Part shown: one piece after another, positions 31,501-44,897 of the stretch
How the letters are laid out: every line of letters starts with the position of its first letter
Position numbering within the stretch: the first letter of the stretch is position 1
Origin: Owenia fusiformis
Taxonomy: Eukaryota; Annelida; Polychaeta; Sabellida; Oweniidae
Direction: 5' to 3'
DNA length: 64,000 bases
NCBI GenBank assembly: GCA_903813345.2
Contig: CAIIXF020000009.1
Coordinates: 3,100,001 to 3,164,000, forward strand
Translations under genes and position numbers: made by a program
The notes under the pieces: model-generated
What the model saw: only the letters and a program-made list of their open reading frames with translations
The model's database searches: none
Told to the model about the DNA's origin: nothing

Positions 31501-33119
31501 GTACAAAAAGTATTCATAGAAATTGACACCAAGATCAAGTTTTTATAATAAATTTTAACCAAGTTATGGCATTGCAAAGATTTTATGGCGGTCATATTGG
31601 AGTAAAGGCGGCCATATTGGATTTTTGCATTTTGCTAAAATTCCCCAAGGGTGAGACCTCTACACCCACCCAGATATCACTACAGGTACCCTTACAATGC
31701 ATAATCTGCAGAGAAAAAACTTAATCAGACAAAACAAGGTCACTCAATTTTTTACACTTTGGCTGCCGGACTAGTATGACTCATTTTATATCAAGAGTAT
31801 AATGTAAAATTTCAACTGAAAAAATTGATCAAAATGGAATCCAAGTTCACAGTGGGGGGTATAACTCATCAAACACTGTCTTATTTTTAAAAGTTTATTG
31901 TTACAGCTTAATGTTTTTAATTTGCTTTTGTTAGTGAGGATTATATCACTGACCATTTATGAATTTTTGAGCACCATACAAGGTTAAAGGACTTCATTTA
32001 TGAACGATTTCGGCAGGGGTCTATTTTACAAAAAAATAAATATTTTTGCTGGATAGTTCTTTGAAGAAAAGCTAGTGAATTGTTACGATTAAATTACATC
32101 ATTAAGGTGTATAAATCATGAAAATAGTTTCCATCTTGATGTCTACAACCTAATTCACAAATGGGGGGGGGGGCATTGAACTCCACTTGGGGATCTTTAT
32201 TACTTAATAATATATGATTTCAATATTACAATAATGTCGGTATCTATTATGAACAGGCACTAAATAAGTGTAGACTATTATAGATACATTGACAGCAAGA
32301 AGATTTATACAATTTAAACTGCAAAATGAGATAAAAGTGAGCTCTAAAATCAAAATGATTGGTATAACCATGGGCATTCAATAGAGTGAAAGCCCATGGT
32401 ATAAATAATCAAATGTTTACTTTTTAAGCTTAGTACCATATCCTAACAATTCAAATTGGTTTAGTACTGAAAAAGTTAGAATTTAATCATTTGCATTTCT
32501 GAATTTTTCGAATATCTTTAAATGGTTCAGATTTTCATTTATTGAAGATTTACTTAAAGTCTAATTCAAAAAGAAAAATATTTTGTGGATAGTTCTCAGA
32601 TCAATTAGTATTATTACCACCTTGCCGGGCATGTTCTAGGGGAATACGTGCTAGTTTAGAAGGTATTTATGTGACGTCATAGTGGCGGGCCAATAATGCA
32701 TTAACGCCTGACAATTTTCCCCTGGAAATGAGATATCGTTCCATGCATATACTTTTTGCTATTTCAGCCCTGGGCATTATGGCAATATTAAACAAATACT
32801 TGATGATCAGGAGGTGGATATGGCATAATATCTATTCAAGAAAAAAATATTGGGCGAGGTGGTATTAGTTAATTTCAATAGAAAGTTTGTGTTCTAGCCT
32901 CATGGGATAGTCTATTTTCTACTAAATGAAATAATCAGGGTAAAAGCTTTTCTATTACTTAAGTTATGTGCTTGCAGAGATAGCCCGTATCCCAAAAAGT
33001 ATATATCCTTTCACCCCACATCATATCATATGCTTTATTGATGTTAAAATCTATTTTTAAAATCTCTTAATTCGTCTTACATTATAATTTAAATGCAATA
33101 TAATATGCGATCAAATGCT
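28501..33119. other. Gene-free 4.6-kb stretch with one repeat fragment
   Basis: No exon recognised. A locally GC-richer zone at 28890-29220 has a 63-codon open frame without family resemblance. A poly-G run lies near 32164-32174. Confidence 0.4.
30118..30300 (+). repeat. Diverged fragment related to the arms of the 6.5-kb inverted structure
   Basis: GCCTTATAYGGATCTATCAC followed about 60 bp later by GCCTTATATGGATCTATC, and a GCGTGACC end, match the order of blocks at about 14451-14535 in the right arm. Identity is much lower than between the two arms, so this is an older, separate copy. Confidence 0.6.
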
Positions 33120-34510
33120 TTTTCAAGGTTTTAAAATCTAAACAGTGCTCAGTTTTTACAAATGCTCAACAGGTGAAAATGTATGTAGGCCTTGAATAGA
33201 GGCAGAAACAATTGGCAGATCAGCGAAAGCAATATTGTGTTCAAAGAAAGTGAACTGAATGAAACCATTATTTTTAATCATTTTGAATGCAAAATATAGT
33301 CAAACAGGATAACTTATTTTCAATTAAACAGACAAAAACAATACATCATGCTAATGACCTTTCCTAAAGCTGATTCATAAGTAGATACTTTGTTGTAAAC
33401 TTCATATGTCAATATCTAATATTTGTCATTATTATGGACCTCTGTTAAACCCCTTAATGAAAAGTAAACGGTAATGTTGACAGGTCCTCAACGGGTGAAA
33501 ACATATGTAGGAATATATGTTTTATCATTTAAACATATCATTTAACGATTGGGGGATCAACGAAAAACAAGATGATGTTAAAGAAAGTGAACTAAATGGA
33601 ACCATTATTTTTTATCACTTTGAATGCAAAATATAGTCAGACAGACGATCTTAGTTTCAATTAAACATAGAATCAATGTGTCATACTAATAACCTTTCGA
33701 AAAATCGATTAATGAGTAGATAATCTGTTGTAAACTTCAAAAATATCAACATCTAGTATTTTTTATTTTTTGTCAACCCCTGTTAAACCCCTCAATAATT
33801 AGTAAATGGTTATGTTGAAAGGTCATGAACAGGCGAAGACGTATGTAGGAATATATGTTTTATCATTTAAACATCAAATCAATTGGCAGATCAACAAAAA
33901 AACAAGATGGTGTTAAAACAAAATGAACTAAATGGAACCATTGTTTTTAATCATTTTGAATACAAAATATAATCAGACAGACGATATTTTTTTCAATTAA
34001 ACAGATAAAATCAATATGTCATTCTAATAAACTTTCCAAAAGCCGATTAATTAGTAGATAATCTGTTGGAAACTTCAAAAATATCAAAATCTAATATTTT
34101 TGTTGACCCCTATAACACCCCTCAATAATAAGTAAACGTTAGTGTTGACAGGTCCTCAACAGGTGAAATATATGTAGTAATATATGTTATATCATTTAAA
34201 CATATCAAAACAATTGGCGGATCAACAAAAAACAAGATGATGTTAAAAGAAAGTGAACTAAATGGAACATTTTTTAATCAAACTAATATATCATGCTAAT
34301 AACCTTCCAAAAACCGATTCATAAGTAGATAATCCGTTGTAAACTTCAAAAATATCAAAATATAATATTTATTTTTATTTTTTTGTGGACCCCTGTTTAT
34401 CCCCTTAATAATAAGTAAATGGTAATGTTGACAAGTGCTCAACAAGTGAAAACGTATATAGGAATATATGTTTTATCATTTAAACTCATCAAAACAATTG
34501 GAGGATGAAC
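33120..34510. repeat. Diverged tandem array, unit about 330 bp, four to five units
   Basis: Each unit carries GTTGACAGGTCCTCAACAGG-like, TAGGAATATATGTTTTATCA, GTGAACTAAATGGAACC, AGTAGATAATCTGTTG and AACTTCAAAAATATC in the same order. The ACAGGTCCTCAAC-like mark recurs near 33162, 33482, 33819, 34148 and 34432 (spacings roughly 320, 337, 329, 284). Noncoding, with many stops. Confidence 0.85.
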
Positions 34511-35983
34511 AGGAGGAAACAGCTTATTAAGGCTGATCTAAAAAAAATCCTTTATCACTATAGATGTCATTTTATACAGTGGGAGAACACCCTTTATCTA
34601 TAATGTTCTCGGGTAAGATACCGATTGCGGTTGGTTAATGTACTGCAGTGTATAGTAACCAAAATAGTAAATATGTACATACCCGTTTATTAATACTTCA
34701 GACAAAAGTACCACTGCTGACGTTTCATATGTACTACAAATAAAATGCAATCTTTATAAATACACACAAAGTGGCAATACTATGCTATCGACTTCAGGTT
34801 GAATTGGAACCGAAGATATATAAAATGTTCGCAGAAAAGCAGTAAATTATTTCAATCATTGAAATTATAGTGTCAGTACAAAGAAGCGCTTTGTAATTTC
34901 CTATGGGATTAATTTTAGCGTCAAAAGGAGTGTCGTGTATTCTTTGGCTGACAGTATGTGTGTCTTTTCTTCAGATTTGTATGCTAATTGACCAGCAATA
35001 GTGAGTCCTATATTGCTATTACCCAGTTTTTTGTGGCATTATATTTCCAATTGTTTTTATTAATCTAGGATAGGACCAAAATTTCCATCAGATTACTATT
35101 TCCGTTAGGAAAACTCTCGTTAGGGTGTAATTGTAGGCAATAACGTAGCCATAGAGAGAATTTATTACACACTTATAGGTGGATGTTCTTCAATAATGTG
35201 TTTTATCGAATTCTAGATTTTTGTTTTAAATCGTGACTGTTTATTCACTTAAACTTTGACGTTTATGATCTAACATTCACCATGATACAAGTTGATCGTC
35301 CATTACCACGCAATTCCATTAGTGATACTCTCGGTATACAACGTCAGCTTAAATACAGAAAACAATAGCCAGAAAATGCGACTGAGCACATGAATGAGAG
35401 ATATATTAGAAAAAATGAACACTCTAGAGTCTTGTATTATCATAGGCATCTTCCATTGGAGTATTTTATGGTAGAGTAATTATTTAGTAAGGGCCGGAAT
35501 GTATATTACTGAGATAATAGCAATTTGATTTAATGATACCGCTTATGTCCAAGTCGACTCATGAACAAATCTCACGAGGTAGAAATACATGATTAATATT
35601 GGATTTTTATCACTCTTGTGCCGAATGACAAGAAATAAAGAGTTTTTCTACTTAAAAGTCAATGCTCGACACTAAATGAAGAAAGTGCAGTAAGCAATTT
35701 TGATTACCGAGGGCACAATATCGGTTATAGTTCTTTGAAAAGTCTAGTCTTGGACTAGGCCTTCCAGCAGTATGCCCTCCACAGTCAGCATTTTAATGGA
35801 CAGTCACCAAGCGTTCGATAGCATCGCACTGTTAACCCGAACTCTAACAGCATTTCTTATTTACATTATTTATCTTAATAGTCCTACTTGCTTAGGTATA
35901 GTTAAAAGTTACAAATTATTTAAATGGTATGAGCATGATTGTAACCTGCCACGAATGGGCTCATTGTCCCTTTTCGTGATACT
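34511..35983. other. Gene-free stretch
   Basis: AT-rich, no exon, tandem repeat or RNA gene recognised. An 85-codon frame at 35772-36029 runs into a MITE and is not convincing. Confidence 0.4.
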
Positions 35984-36135
35984 TAATGCCTGGGTTACAT
36001 TTGCTGCGATTCATCGGCCGGCCGATTGAGTATTTTGTTCAAAACTGAATACATTTGTGAACAGGATACTTAATCGGCCGGGCCAATGAATCGGAGCCGG
36101 TGCTGAAAATCGGAGCAAATATGACCACGGCATTA
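35984..36135. mobile_element. 152-bp foldback MITE, best copy of the TAATGCC family
   Basis: It begins TAATGCCTGGGTTACATTTG and ends GGAGCAAATATGACCACGGC then ATTA, with nested inner palindromes GGCCGGCCGATT/AATCGGCCGGGCC. Homologues are at 1214-1330 and 12495-12612. Confidence 0.85.
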
Positions 36136-36989
36136 GGGGGATACTTATTATGTATTATGCAATTCACTCACCCGCGGGTAGTTCAAAACTGCGGCCTTGC
36201 ATATTTGCCAAAACGAAACTGGCTAATAAAAGATCTATGATAACCTAATTTGGTTGAAAAATTGAATATGTAATTAAAGTTTTATATGCTTTAACTCTGG
36301 TTCAAATTCATCTATGAAGATTAAAATACATTGTTATTGATAATGTAGCTTGATATAAGCTAAAATTCCCCTATAATTTTAAAGTTGTTAATTGACTCGA
36401 AGTTCCAATTTATAAGAAGTTGTTACATGTTTCATGTGTTTATATGACATATACTATTGAAATAAATTTAACAAATGAGTAAATGAAACGAAATCATATT
36501 TACTGATCAAAAGTTCAGCTAATGACATTTAATACGGTGTCAAAAATGATAAATCTATTTAAATCCTGTAAATGCTTTCTTGTATATTTAACCAATAAAT
36601 GAGGTAAATGCATTAAAATATACAAAATGGCATTTACACTTAAATGAATTACTGTGCAACAATGGGGATTTATTAAACTAAGATTAATGTGGCTAATGTG
36701 TTGGCCTATGTGTGGTGAAAATAAATAAGTTATATCATCAACTGAACGCATCTAACAAATATAGTAACTGTTGCATTTACCATATTTATGTAAATACACA
36801 AGATACCACTTATCAAACTCTATGCTAATGTGCGTTGATGAGCATTTACGGCACATCATTATTAACGTATAGCTGATCAGATTACAAGTAGGTCACAGTA
36901 ATAGTATATACACAGTCGTACAATGCATGCATATGAAGATTTGAAATAGTGTCAGTAAACGCTTGTTGAAGATTTTAAATTTCATTTCT
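36136..36989. other. Gene-free stretch
   Basis: Nothing recognised; AT-rich with stops in all frames. Confidence 0.4.
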
Positions 36990-37016
36990 GACACGGCCCA
37001 AAACCGGGGCCGTGTC
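36990..37016. repeat. GC-rich hairpin
   Basis: GACACGGCCC (36990-36999) pairs perfectly with GGGCCGTGTC (37007-37016) across a 7-nt loop. It is conspicuous in AT-rich surroundings. Confidence 0.85.
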
Positions 37017-37237
37017 AAACCTACAAAATACGATCATGATAAAAATATTTGAATGCAATAAGTTAAAAGATGTTCGATCAATTTAATAAATTGATAAAAT
37101 AAAAAAAAAACACTGTCAAAATTGAGAAAACATGAATATCGTGGAACACAAATTAATGTTTCTTTTTAATTCAGAGGGGATAATATTAAATATACTCGCA
37201 AAATATATATCAAATATTTTCATCGAGAGAAAAAACA

Positions 37238-37310
37238 CAAAATGCATTCGAACATGCAAAATCAAGATAGCAAGACTGATTCCCTAACCGCTCTGCCACA
37301 GCCTCAGCTC
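37238..37310 (-). other. tRNA-like pseudogene or SINE head
   Basis: On the minus strand, GGCTGTGGCAGAGCGGTTAG gives a good A box (TGGCAGAGCGG), and GTTCGAATGC lies about 35 nt downstream as a B box. The acceptor stem does not pair, so it is a tRNA-derived sequence. No poly-A or tail repeat is obvious. Confidence 0.5.
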
Positions 37311-38950
37311 AAGTTTCATGATGCATTTTTAGTATTCATTCTTAATTTCAGAAAAATGCTTTTCCTCTGCACCACAATTATTAAATAGTAGTCAATAATC
37401 ATGGTAATTATATTACAGTGCATATCTGAGTAAATATTCTAAGCCAAATTCAGAATCAATGCTGTTAATCCAGTTTTCATTTTGAGAATCTACTTCCTGT
37501 CATGACTGTCAAAAAAACATGGCTTCCAAAACAAAATTCTTGCTTCTAATTTTCAAAATGATATATATTCATGGATCAGCTAATTTTGGCACCTGAAGCC
37601 ATCCTAATAGAAAGGTAAGACTATTTTCTTGAAAAGTATTTCTTGAAATCCCCAATTTCGGCCTCTGAAGTGTAAGAAAGTCACTTTAACTGGCAGATTA
37701 TGATCAAACGTTCACCACAAAATTCACATTGAATGAACTAAATAATTCTTTCAAGGCACATATGCAAAACTGAACGAGTTATTCAACTTTCGTTTTTAGA
37801 CACCCTGTACATGGGATGAGCGTAATTCGTGTTATTATTTAAATGGAATACCCCATATGCTTCAGATCTGAATAAATCTCACACGATTTAAGTATTAGTG
37901 ATAATAGAATTAGTGTCGTCAATAAGCATGAGCGGAAATATAAAATAGAGATAAATAGCATCGTGTAAACTCGAAAATTTACTTTCCTTCCTTAAGAAAT
38001 GCCTTGACATATTTAATGGATGAATTAATGGAGCTATTTAAAAATAAATCTTGATAATTGATTTTAGCTTTCTGAGAGTTTGCGCAAAGTACACAAAGAC
38101 TAAATGCAATTTAAGTCATCGTTGGCATTAAATATACGCCATTAAGGAGAGGTGTCAAAAGTTCAATGTCTGGAAAACTAGTATTGAGTTAGACCCCCTC
38201 CCCTAAAACCAATTACCACGAAAGTTGATTGCGAACTTTTTGCGTGTTTTCTTAAAACATATGACAACAGCAGTAGGCTTAATGTTCCATGTTGCATGCA
38301 TCTTGACCATTCCAAGGCATTCCGAGTCAAAATTCAAGAAATTGAGACTTTATGAGAAAATAGTAATGTCCAAAGCCACAGGTATTTTCAAAAAGCAACT
38401 CTATTTTAATCAACAGTAGACTACTTAATATTCAACTAGCATGTACAGCGACGTAACACAAAGATACATTGAGAAAAACGAAAATCTAAGAGTAAACATT
38501 GATTTGATATATACAAAAAACGCTCCCACCCCCCTAGACCTCAAACAATAGGGAGTTTAAGCACGTTTTTGAGAAATAGGGGGAAAGGGGGTCAAAGCCA
38601 AAGTCAAAGGGAGAATATCAAGATCATCTGTGAAGGTAATTGGATTGATAGGCTAAGATAGGCTAAACATTATGGCATATAATTCAACTAAAACCCAAAC
38701 AAGATGTCAAACTAAAAGTTCTATCATAGGCATAGTTGACTTAACCGAGGCAGAAATATATTGCGAAAAGGAATAATTTCAAATTATGTTTGCTAACCAG
38801 AGTTAAGTATTGACTGGGAAACCACACATCAATAAAAAATGTGATTGACCATCTTCGACTTCCAAGGTGTTATAACTCAAGTTGGAACAAATGAAACCTT
38901 GTGACTGAAGATTGAAATTGCCAACCAGCTAAAGGGCAAGTTATATGTAC
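37311..38950. other. Gene-free stretch
   Basis: No exon, TIR or tandem repeat recognised. Short frames such as 38225-38419 have no family resemblance. Confidence 0.4.
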
Positions 38951-39256
38951 ACGCCTGGTGATCATACAAAATGAACGAAGGAGGAGTAGGCGCTTTCTGC
39001 AAGAAAATTCAACAAATCTGGAAGATTTATTTTTTCAAGAGAAAGTTCAAAACTGACATACATCCAAATGAATAGGCGCAGTCCATGGTAACATATATTA
39101 GGTCTTCTAGTATTTTTTGAACTGATACGCTTCTAAGATATAAGATATATTAAAAAGGCGCATCGTCACCAACGTTCAAAAGTCAATCATTTTGCTATAA
39201 ATCAAGCAACAATGGTCTATTCGACCTGTAATAAATAACTATAAGGGACGTTATTA
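38951..39256 (+). repeat. Dispersed about 310-bp repeat, copy 2
   Basis: Direct-orientation homologue of 10421-10741 at roughly 85-90% identity by eye. It lacks the poly-G and CAT expansions of copy 1. Confidence 0.9.
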
Positions 39257-39487
39257 TCACAAGACTAATGCTATAATTGGCGCTTTTGAAATTGAAGTTC
39301 CCATTGTAACCCATTGAAAGGAGCGCCCATGTATGAAAAAATATCCCCTGAAATTTTTGCCAAGAATGCAATATATTTGCAACATCGAAACGAAGTAAGA
39401 TGCTATTGATGTGAAGAAATCCCAAGCAGAGCCGCTCGAATTGAAGGAATCATTTTCTTCTTGTGACTTGATGTTTTGATTCCACTG

Positions 39488-40325
39488 TCAGCACTATCAA
39501 TGGTATACTCTGCCTTTAGTAAGATAATAAAGAGAAGTCCGAAAACGTTTTCCCATTTTGGTAAAAATGTACAGACACCCTACTTTTCAGACTGAGAATA
39601 AGACGTTTCCAAGTGTTTCTCTATTATTTTTAGTGACGGATGTCAATAAGATACCAAATGTTAATAAAAATGAAGGTCCATACCTCAAATTACGTGGAGA
39701 TCGTAGAAAACAGTACAAATGTGCTCATTCTTCACAAAATGTTTCTCAATTGCGTCCTCTCGCTAAATCTCGTTTAAATCTCTATCCAAATCTCCTCTTC
39801 TCGGAGATGCATCCTGGGTAATACAGCATGGCCTAAAAATGGAAAATTTCCGCAATCCGGAATTTCCGCGTTTGTATACTTGGACAGGCAGGTACTGCTT
39901 AAACAACTCTTCTGAGGGAGCTCTTAGTGTCTGCCAAAAATGCTGCCAAAGAGGTAAAACACTCAAAAATAAATTTTGCGCCAAATATTTTTAAAGCTCC
40001 TACTGTTTACAACAACAACCAATCAGATAGGTTTATTTTTGACATCGGGCTGTGCATGCGTATTGGAGGGAGTGGATGGATCAAGTGAGAATATGGACCA
40101 GCTTTTGCAAGTTTTACCAGGAAATCACCTTTCATTTGGTATGTTAGTATTTTTTTGATCGTATTGGTATGTAAGAATCATATACATGTCGAGTTATTAG
40201 CATAAATGTCACAGTTCGAAGGATAAATTGAAATATAAACACATCCGGTAAATATTGTGACAAAAAGTTTTCGGACTTCTCTCTATTATATTACTAAAGG
40301 TATAGTATACCATTGATAGTGCTGG
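39488..40325. mobile_element. About 840-bp element with 60-bp TIRs
   Basis: 39488-39547 and 40266-40325 are inverted repeats sharing AGCACTATCAATGGTATACT and AGAGAAGTCCGAAAAC with few mismatches. The interior has two short open frames (39558-39821 and 39976-40158, the latter reading SENMDQLLQVLPGNHLSFG before GTATGT) that I cannot assign; they could be decayed transposase. The target duplication was not resolved. Confidence 0.75.
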
Positions 40326-42164
40326 CTGCGTTTGGTTCTCCCATGATCTATAACACACCAAGGTTTTATTTACCAAGTGGTTGATCCGGTAACTCAATTT
40401 AGGGAGAGAAATGTCCAGTATATGTTGCCTAGCGATTTTAAGGTTTAGCCAAGGACTTTTGCTCCAAGGGGTACATTAGTAGGATGATTAATGGTGATTC
40501 TGAAAATGAAAGGAATAAAGGTGAGCCGAGTCATCACTAGCTACACCGACGTCCGTTAACATAATTAACTCATCTATCAGTAAGATTTAGTTAACTATAC
40601 GCTACCGTGGCCGAAATAACTGTCAAAATAGGATTTAATCCGTGCCATATCATTTGAGACTGAATGCCGTTTGTTGTATGCATACTTCTAGCTTGAACTT
40701 TGTTCAGCAGTCATATATCAATTTATATTATTACTTCTTTAACGTATATTGTAATGGCTTCTGAATAAATGAAATGGCCCTTGGTGTTATGATTCTGGAT
40801 TGTGATAATGAAACTTGAATGACGGGAAGAGGTTTGTAGATGTTGCCTCTTTTCACGTTGGATAATGGTTTGGGGTAGTTGTTTTTTTCCGTACGACTGG
40901 TGTCGTATTAGATGTTTCATTTTTATTGCTGGGTTAGGTTATGTCATTGTGTCATTTTATTTTGGCTTTGTACGTATTCACATCATATTAAATATGCCGG
41001 GGTTAATTCCTTTTAAATTGTTTTGACAGGGAAGACAACAGAATTGAAAGCAAAAATGATTTATAGATTATTTAACAACTTCTTGGAACTTTGAACACAA
41101 CAAAAATGCTTAACAGTTGTTTATACACAATCGTCGCCACGGTGGTTTTCGATCGATGAACATAGAGAAATTGTCAATTGCTTTTTAACCGGATGTGACG
41201 TATGTCATTTAAATACGAAGTCTTGCGATGTAATCACGCGCATGGGCGACATCAATGAATACCCTACTGATGTTGTCAAGTCCCCCATTCTTTTACAATT
41301 GTGGTTTAATCAATCACTCGATTCCTAAAACAATTCATACAACCAGGCTGAAATTAAATCCGAGGTAAAGTTTAGAGTAACATTTGGCCAGTAGTAAAAC
41401 ATAATTCCTGTCCGTGACATGAACACTTTTCAACTCAATTTCCTTACATTGAGTTGATAAAGTGAAGTTGATATGAAAGCTAGTATCTATAAAACGATCC
41501 TCGTATATGGTGTCATATATCTGCACTACATTGTAAGCTATATGCATGGAAAGACATACAGAATCGATATCAGGTACAAGCATACATTTGATTTATGGCA
41601 CAAACTTATCTTACAGTGAAGGCCCCTATGAAAGGATACCTTTATGATCTTAAAATTTACATACAGCTGACGTATGCCACATTATGACTTCTTTTTACGG
41701 TATTCTCTTCTTCTTCTTGATTTTATGTTTTTGAACATGATAATGATGTCTGTGGTATACGCTGTGTTTTCAGATCAGACACTTGTTAAAATGTCATACC
41801 AACATGATGATGAGTCTATGACGCAAACATTTTTGGCATCAGACTATAAGTAATTTTTGAACAAGTAAACAATACTATCCAAATATAAGTGCCTACCAAT
41901 AAATAAGTGTCAATCAACGTCAATACATATTTTCGTTAATTTAACAATTGATGAATACGTATTTGTCTAAAATGTGCTTTAAAATGAGTTCAACGTTTTC
42001 ATGTATGTTTTTATACTTTATTTTCTTAATTTTATATTGTAGTTAAGTACTAGGTTTAGTAGGAATCTATATCTGATGCCATTTTTGCATTTCTTACTTC
42101 ACAACAGTGGATCTATTGGTAACTAACATTCGCTCTCACTCTGTTATCTCCTCTTCTTCATTAG
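40326..42164. other. Gene-free stretch with one unassigned open frame
   Basis: On the minus strand 41335-41583 encodes 82 codons ending KLYLGFNFSLVV, with fairly non-repetitive composition, but no splice acceptor or recognisable domain. Otherwise AT-rich with nothing found. Confidence 0.35.
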
Positions 42165-42562
42165 TATGCATTCTTCCGTACGTCTTGTGACAAACACGAT
42201 TGTGTTGCATTCTGGGAAATTAAAGCCATTCGATTGTCAAATCGGATCTCTCGCACTGTCTTTAGTTGTCAACTGGAATATAAGCTTGTGTAATACGAAT
42301 GCTTGGCATAACTCAGCGCGTCGCAGAGGAAGCTGTATTAACCAGCGATTTTACATCTGTAGCAGTTTATCGACACATACATTGAAATCGGAGCACACCT
42401 GTTGCCTGTTATGGTTTATAGGGGTTGGTAATCATTGTATCAGAATCATTTAGAATTTAGCTATTTATCATATTCTAAAGATCAGTGTCTAGAGTCGGCG
42501 ATCTGTGGAATAGGTTTTCGGTCCTCTACTTTGGATATTCCATTGTGGCCGTGGGGATTTTG
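42165..42562 (+). other. Candidate noncoding or 5'-UTR exon
   Basis: A long pyrimidine tract (CTCTCACTCTGTTATCTCCT then CTTCTTCATTAG) precedes 42165, and a consensus donor GTAAGT follows 42562. The stretch is richer in GC than its surroundings. A 95-codon frame from 42166 stops at 42453, well before the donor, so the exon would be untranslated or its start would lie inside (promoter within the tract). No family identified. Confidence 0.35.
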
Positions 42563-43672
42563 GTAAGTCGATATTTCTTTATAATGTTACTTAAAATACA
42601 CTAGTATCATTGGATTAAACATTCAGTAAACGTACGGTCAAAGCACTTATTGGAAAATGAACGTTTAACATATATAGTTCGGGTTAATTCTGGTTAACGT
42701 AAAGGATTAGGCAAACTTAACACTATAACGTATATCTGTCGCGTGATGTAGTTTAGGGAATATTTCATGCCAAAGGTTTTATTTAGGATATAAATCTAGA
42801 CGCGTTTCTGAGTTTTGAAAAATTATCATCGTGCTCAGATGAGGTATTTTGTTAAGTTTTTGACGCCTTTCTATTCGGATTTAACTATCAGTGTATATTT
42901 CTGATGAAACCATTGTTTTCCTGAAATAATTATATCTTACACTGTACTCTTTTTTATGAACTACACTGAAGCGTTTCTTGTTAATCTTATACAAAATGAC
43001 ACACTTAATAAACCGTGTTATTAATCGAAACACGATGAGTTAATACATCGACAATGGATGGGTCTCTAATGTAAAATATTTCTTGATAATACAAATTTAA
43101 TATTGTTTGTTTTTAGTTATTCTTACGTAAGAGACTTAGATGAAAATCTTAAATACAATTTAACAAATTTCTCTATGTTTATTTTAAAATTTGGCCATGA
43201 TGGAATTCCAGGTTTCAATCCAAAGGTTTAATCGGCGAAGTTAAGATGGCTGTTTCGGTAAAGAGCATCGAGTAACCCTGTTAATGCTTTTCACATTTCA
43301 GTTATTCTTCCAAACGTCCAAAAATCAATTATGTTGTATTTTATGGGTATTTGATTGTTCCATGTCTGAGTGCCATACATATCGAATGCCATGTACACGT
43401 CAAGTAAATCTACTGGATCACTCGTAACATCATTTTTATTGTATTGTGCTTTATTGGGATCTGTTCTCGTATGATATGACTGTTTGGATCTCTGAGTTCT
43501 AATAATATGGCTTGTACATCACGTGTCCAATAGATAATCGCCGTAAAGAGAGATTAGGGTTATTGTAATATACAACTGAAAAACATTTGCGAATTATACT
43601 TCCTGATTTGTCTTATTTCGTAATTCCTCTATTAATAGTACAATGACGTCATTTCAAAGCGCAATATTAAGC

Positions 43673-43823
43673 AAACATTTCATTCTATGGAGGGCAATGT
43701 CTGTTTATCTTTCAAAGATCTTTGCAGTATGTATTACCCGCAGCCCGTAGGGCGGGGGAAATACATGCTGCAAAAATCATTGAAAGTGCAATAGGTTTTG
43801 CCCGAACATAGAATGAAATATTT
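43673..43823. mobile_element. About 150-bp foldback MITE
   Basis: The outer arms ATTTCATTCTATG...GGGCAA (43677) and TTGCCC...CATAGAATGAAAT (ends about 43820) enclose an inner hairpin, TTTGCAGTATGTATT pairing with AATACATGCTGCAAA, around a GC-rich ACCCGC/GGCGGGGG core. Two nested palindromes are typical of MITEs. Confidence 0.85.
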
Positions 43824-43897
43824 GTTTTATTATATCATTGCTAGACATTCTCCACGATCACTTTGCATTTCAACATTTATTTAAATTAATGAATATA

Positions 43898-44464
43898 TCA
43901 TGAACCCACAACGATAACACGATGACGTACAAGTATAATTGTATGGTACACTTTTCTTTTCATCCAGTGCAGTTGACAGAATTCCCGGGCGGGAAATACG
44001 CAGGGCAATACAACTTTTATGGTCCAAAAATTGAAGGAGCCGTGCGATACGTTTTTATATTTTTGATTAGATGGTACTGAATCTGCCAAGCAAAGCACAC
44101 GATTCCCAGCAATGATATAATAAAGTGAAATATTGAACCAATGGCCGAATGCCCTAGGTCCAACATTTTCTACTATTTTGCCCGAAGAAATCACGTTATT
44201 AGAGGTATTATCACCACCGTTTATGTCCAGGGCTGATATACCAAAAACTGAACGGAAATCATACGCATTGAATGATATATATTTATATATAATATATATG
44301 TATTTATATTTTCGAACATGACTGTCTTCACGCCTTATATAAAATGTGAATAAAGTCACCATGTCACTCGGGGTATATTCGCGAACAATACCCCTGGTAA
44401 TACGAGTAATGTGTGTAATGTGCGGGCCGTAGTAATGGCGGGCCATTATGAATATTCGAAACAA
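43898..44464 (-). other. Longest open frame of the window (188 codons), unassigned
   Basis: It starts MFRIFIMARHYYGPHITHIT and ends VYHTIILVRHRVIVVGS. The middle part contains YIYIIYKYIS, low-complexity TA repeat translated. The later portion, for example GPRAFGHWFNISLYYIIAGN, is less repetitive. No domain recognised, and neighbouring sequence on both sides is foldback repeats, so a repeat-derived frame is the likeliest reading. Confidence 0.2.
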
Positions 44465-44784
44465 ATGAGTTGAGTTTGCATGTTCGAATCCTAATATAAT
44501 ATACCTCAGAGCAGGTGTAATATCGTCTAATACACCCCTTAGGACTAGACACAGACGCTTTCGAACCCCTCACTCTCTTCGGTCGTTCCGGTTCAGAAAA
44601 CGTTTTTGCGTAGCCCTGTGGCGCGTATTCAACGATATTACCCCTTCGGTCTAAACTTCTTAAATAAATGCCTTCTTACGAATATTAATACCCCTACAAC
44701 AGGCCCGACAAGGTGGTAATAATAGTTATCGTAAGATCTGTAAAATGAAGCCCTCTGATTGGTCAGTTCTTGTGCTGTACCAAC

Positions 44785-44877
44785 CTGTATTGCTACTGAG
44801 ATTGTCCCCGTTGGTCATCTCCGTCGCAATACAGAAAATATTGGTACGGAGAGGTGACATTCTCAGTAACAATACAG
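44785..44877. repeat. Imperfect hairpin with CTGTATTG/CAATACAG ends
   Basis: CTGTATTGCTACTGAGATTG at 44785 pairs with CATTCTCAGTAACAATACAG ending 44877, with two mismatches. The CTGTATTG/CAATACAG octamer recurs at 44826-44833 and 44947. Confidence 0.8.
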
Positions 44878-44897
44878 AGGATCACACGATAAAAACA

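Noticed and set aside
37238-37310. A functional tRNA gene on the minus strand
   Set aside because: A and B boxes are present but the acceptor stem does not pair and no Pol III terminator follows at the right place.
42166-42453. 95-codon frame as coding exon
   Set aside because: It stops 109 bases before the only good donor, and its peptide resembles no family.
43898-44464. 188-codon minus-strand frame as a real gene
   Set aside because: Longest frame in the window but includes translated TA-rich simple sequence, lies among foldback elements, and shows no recognisable domain. Kept only as an unassigned frame.
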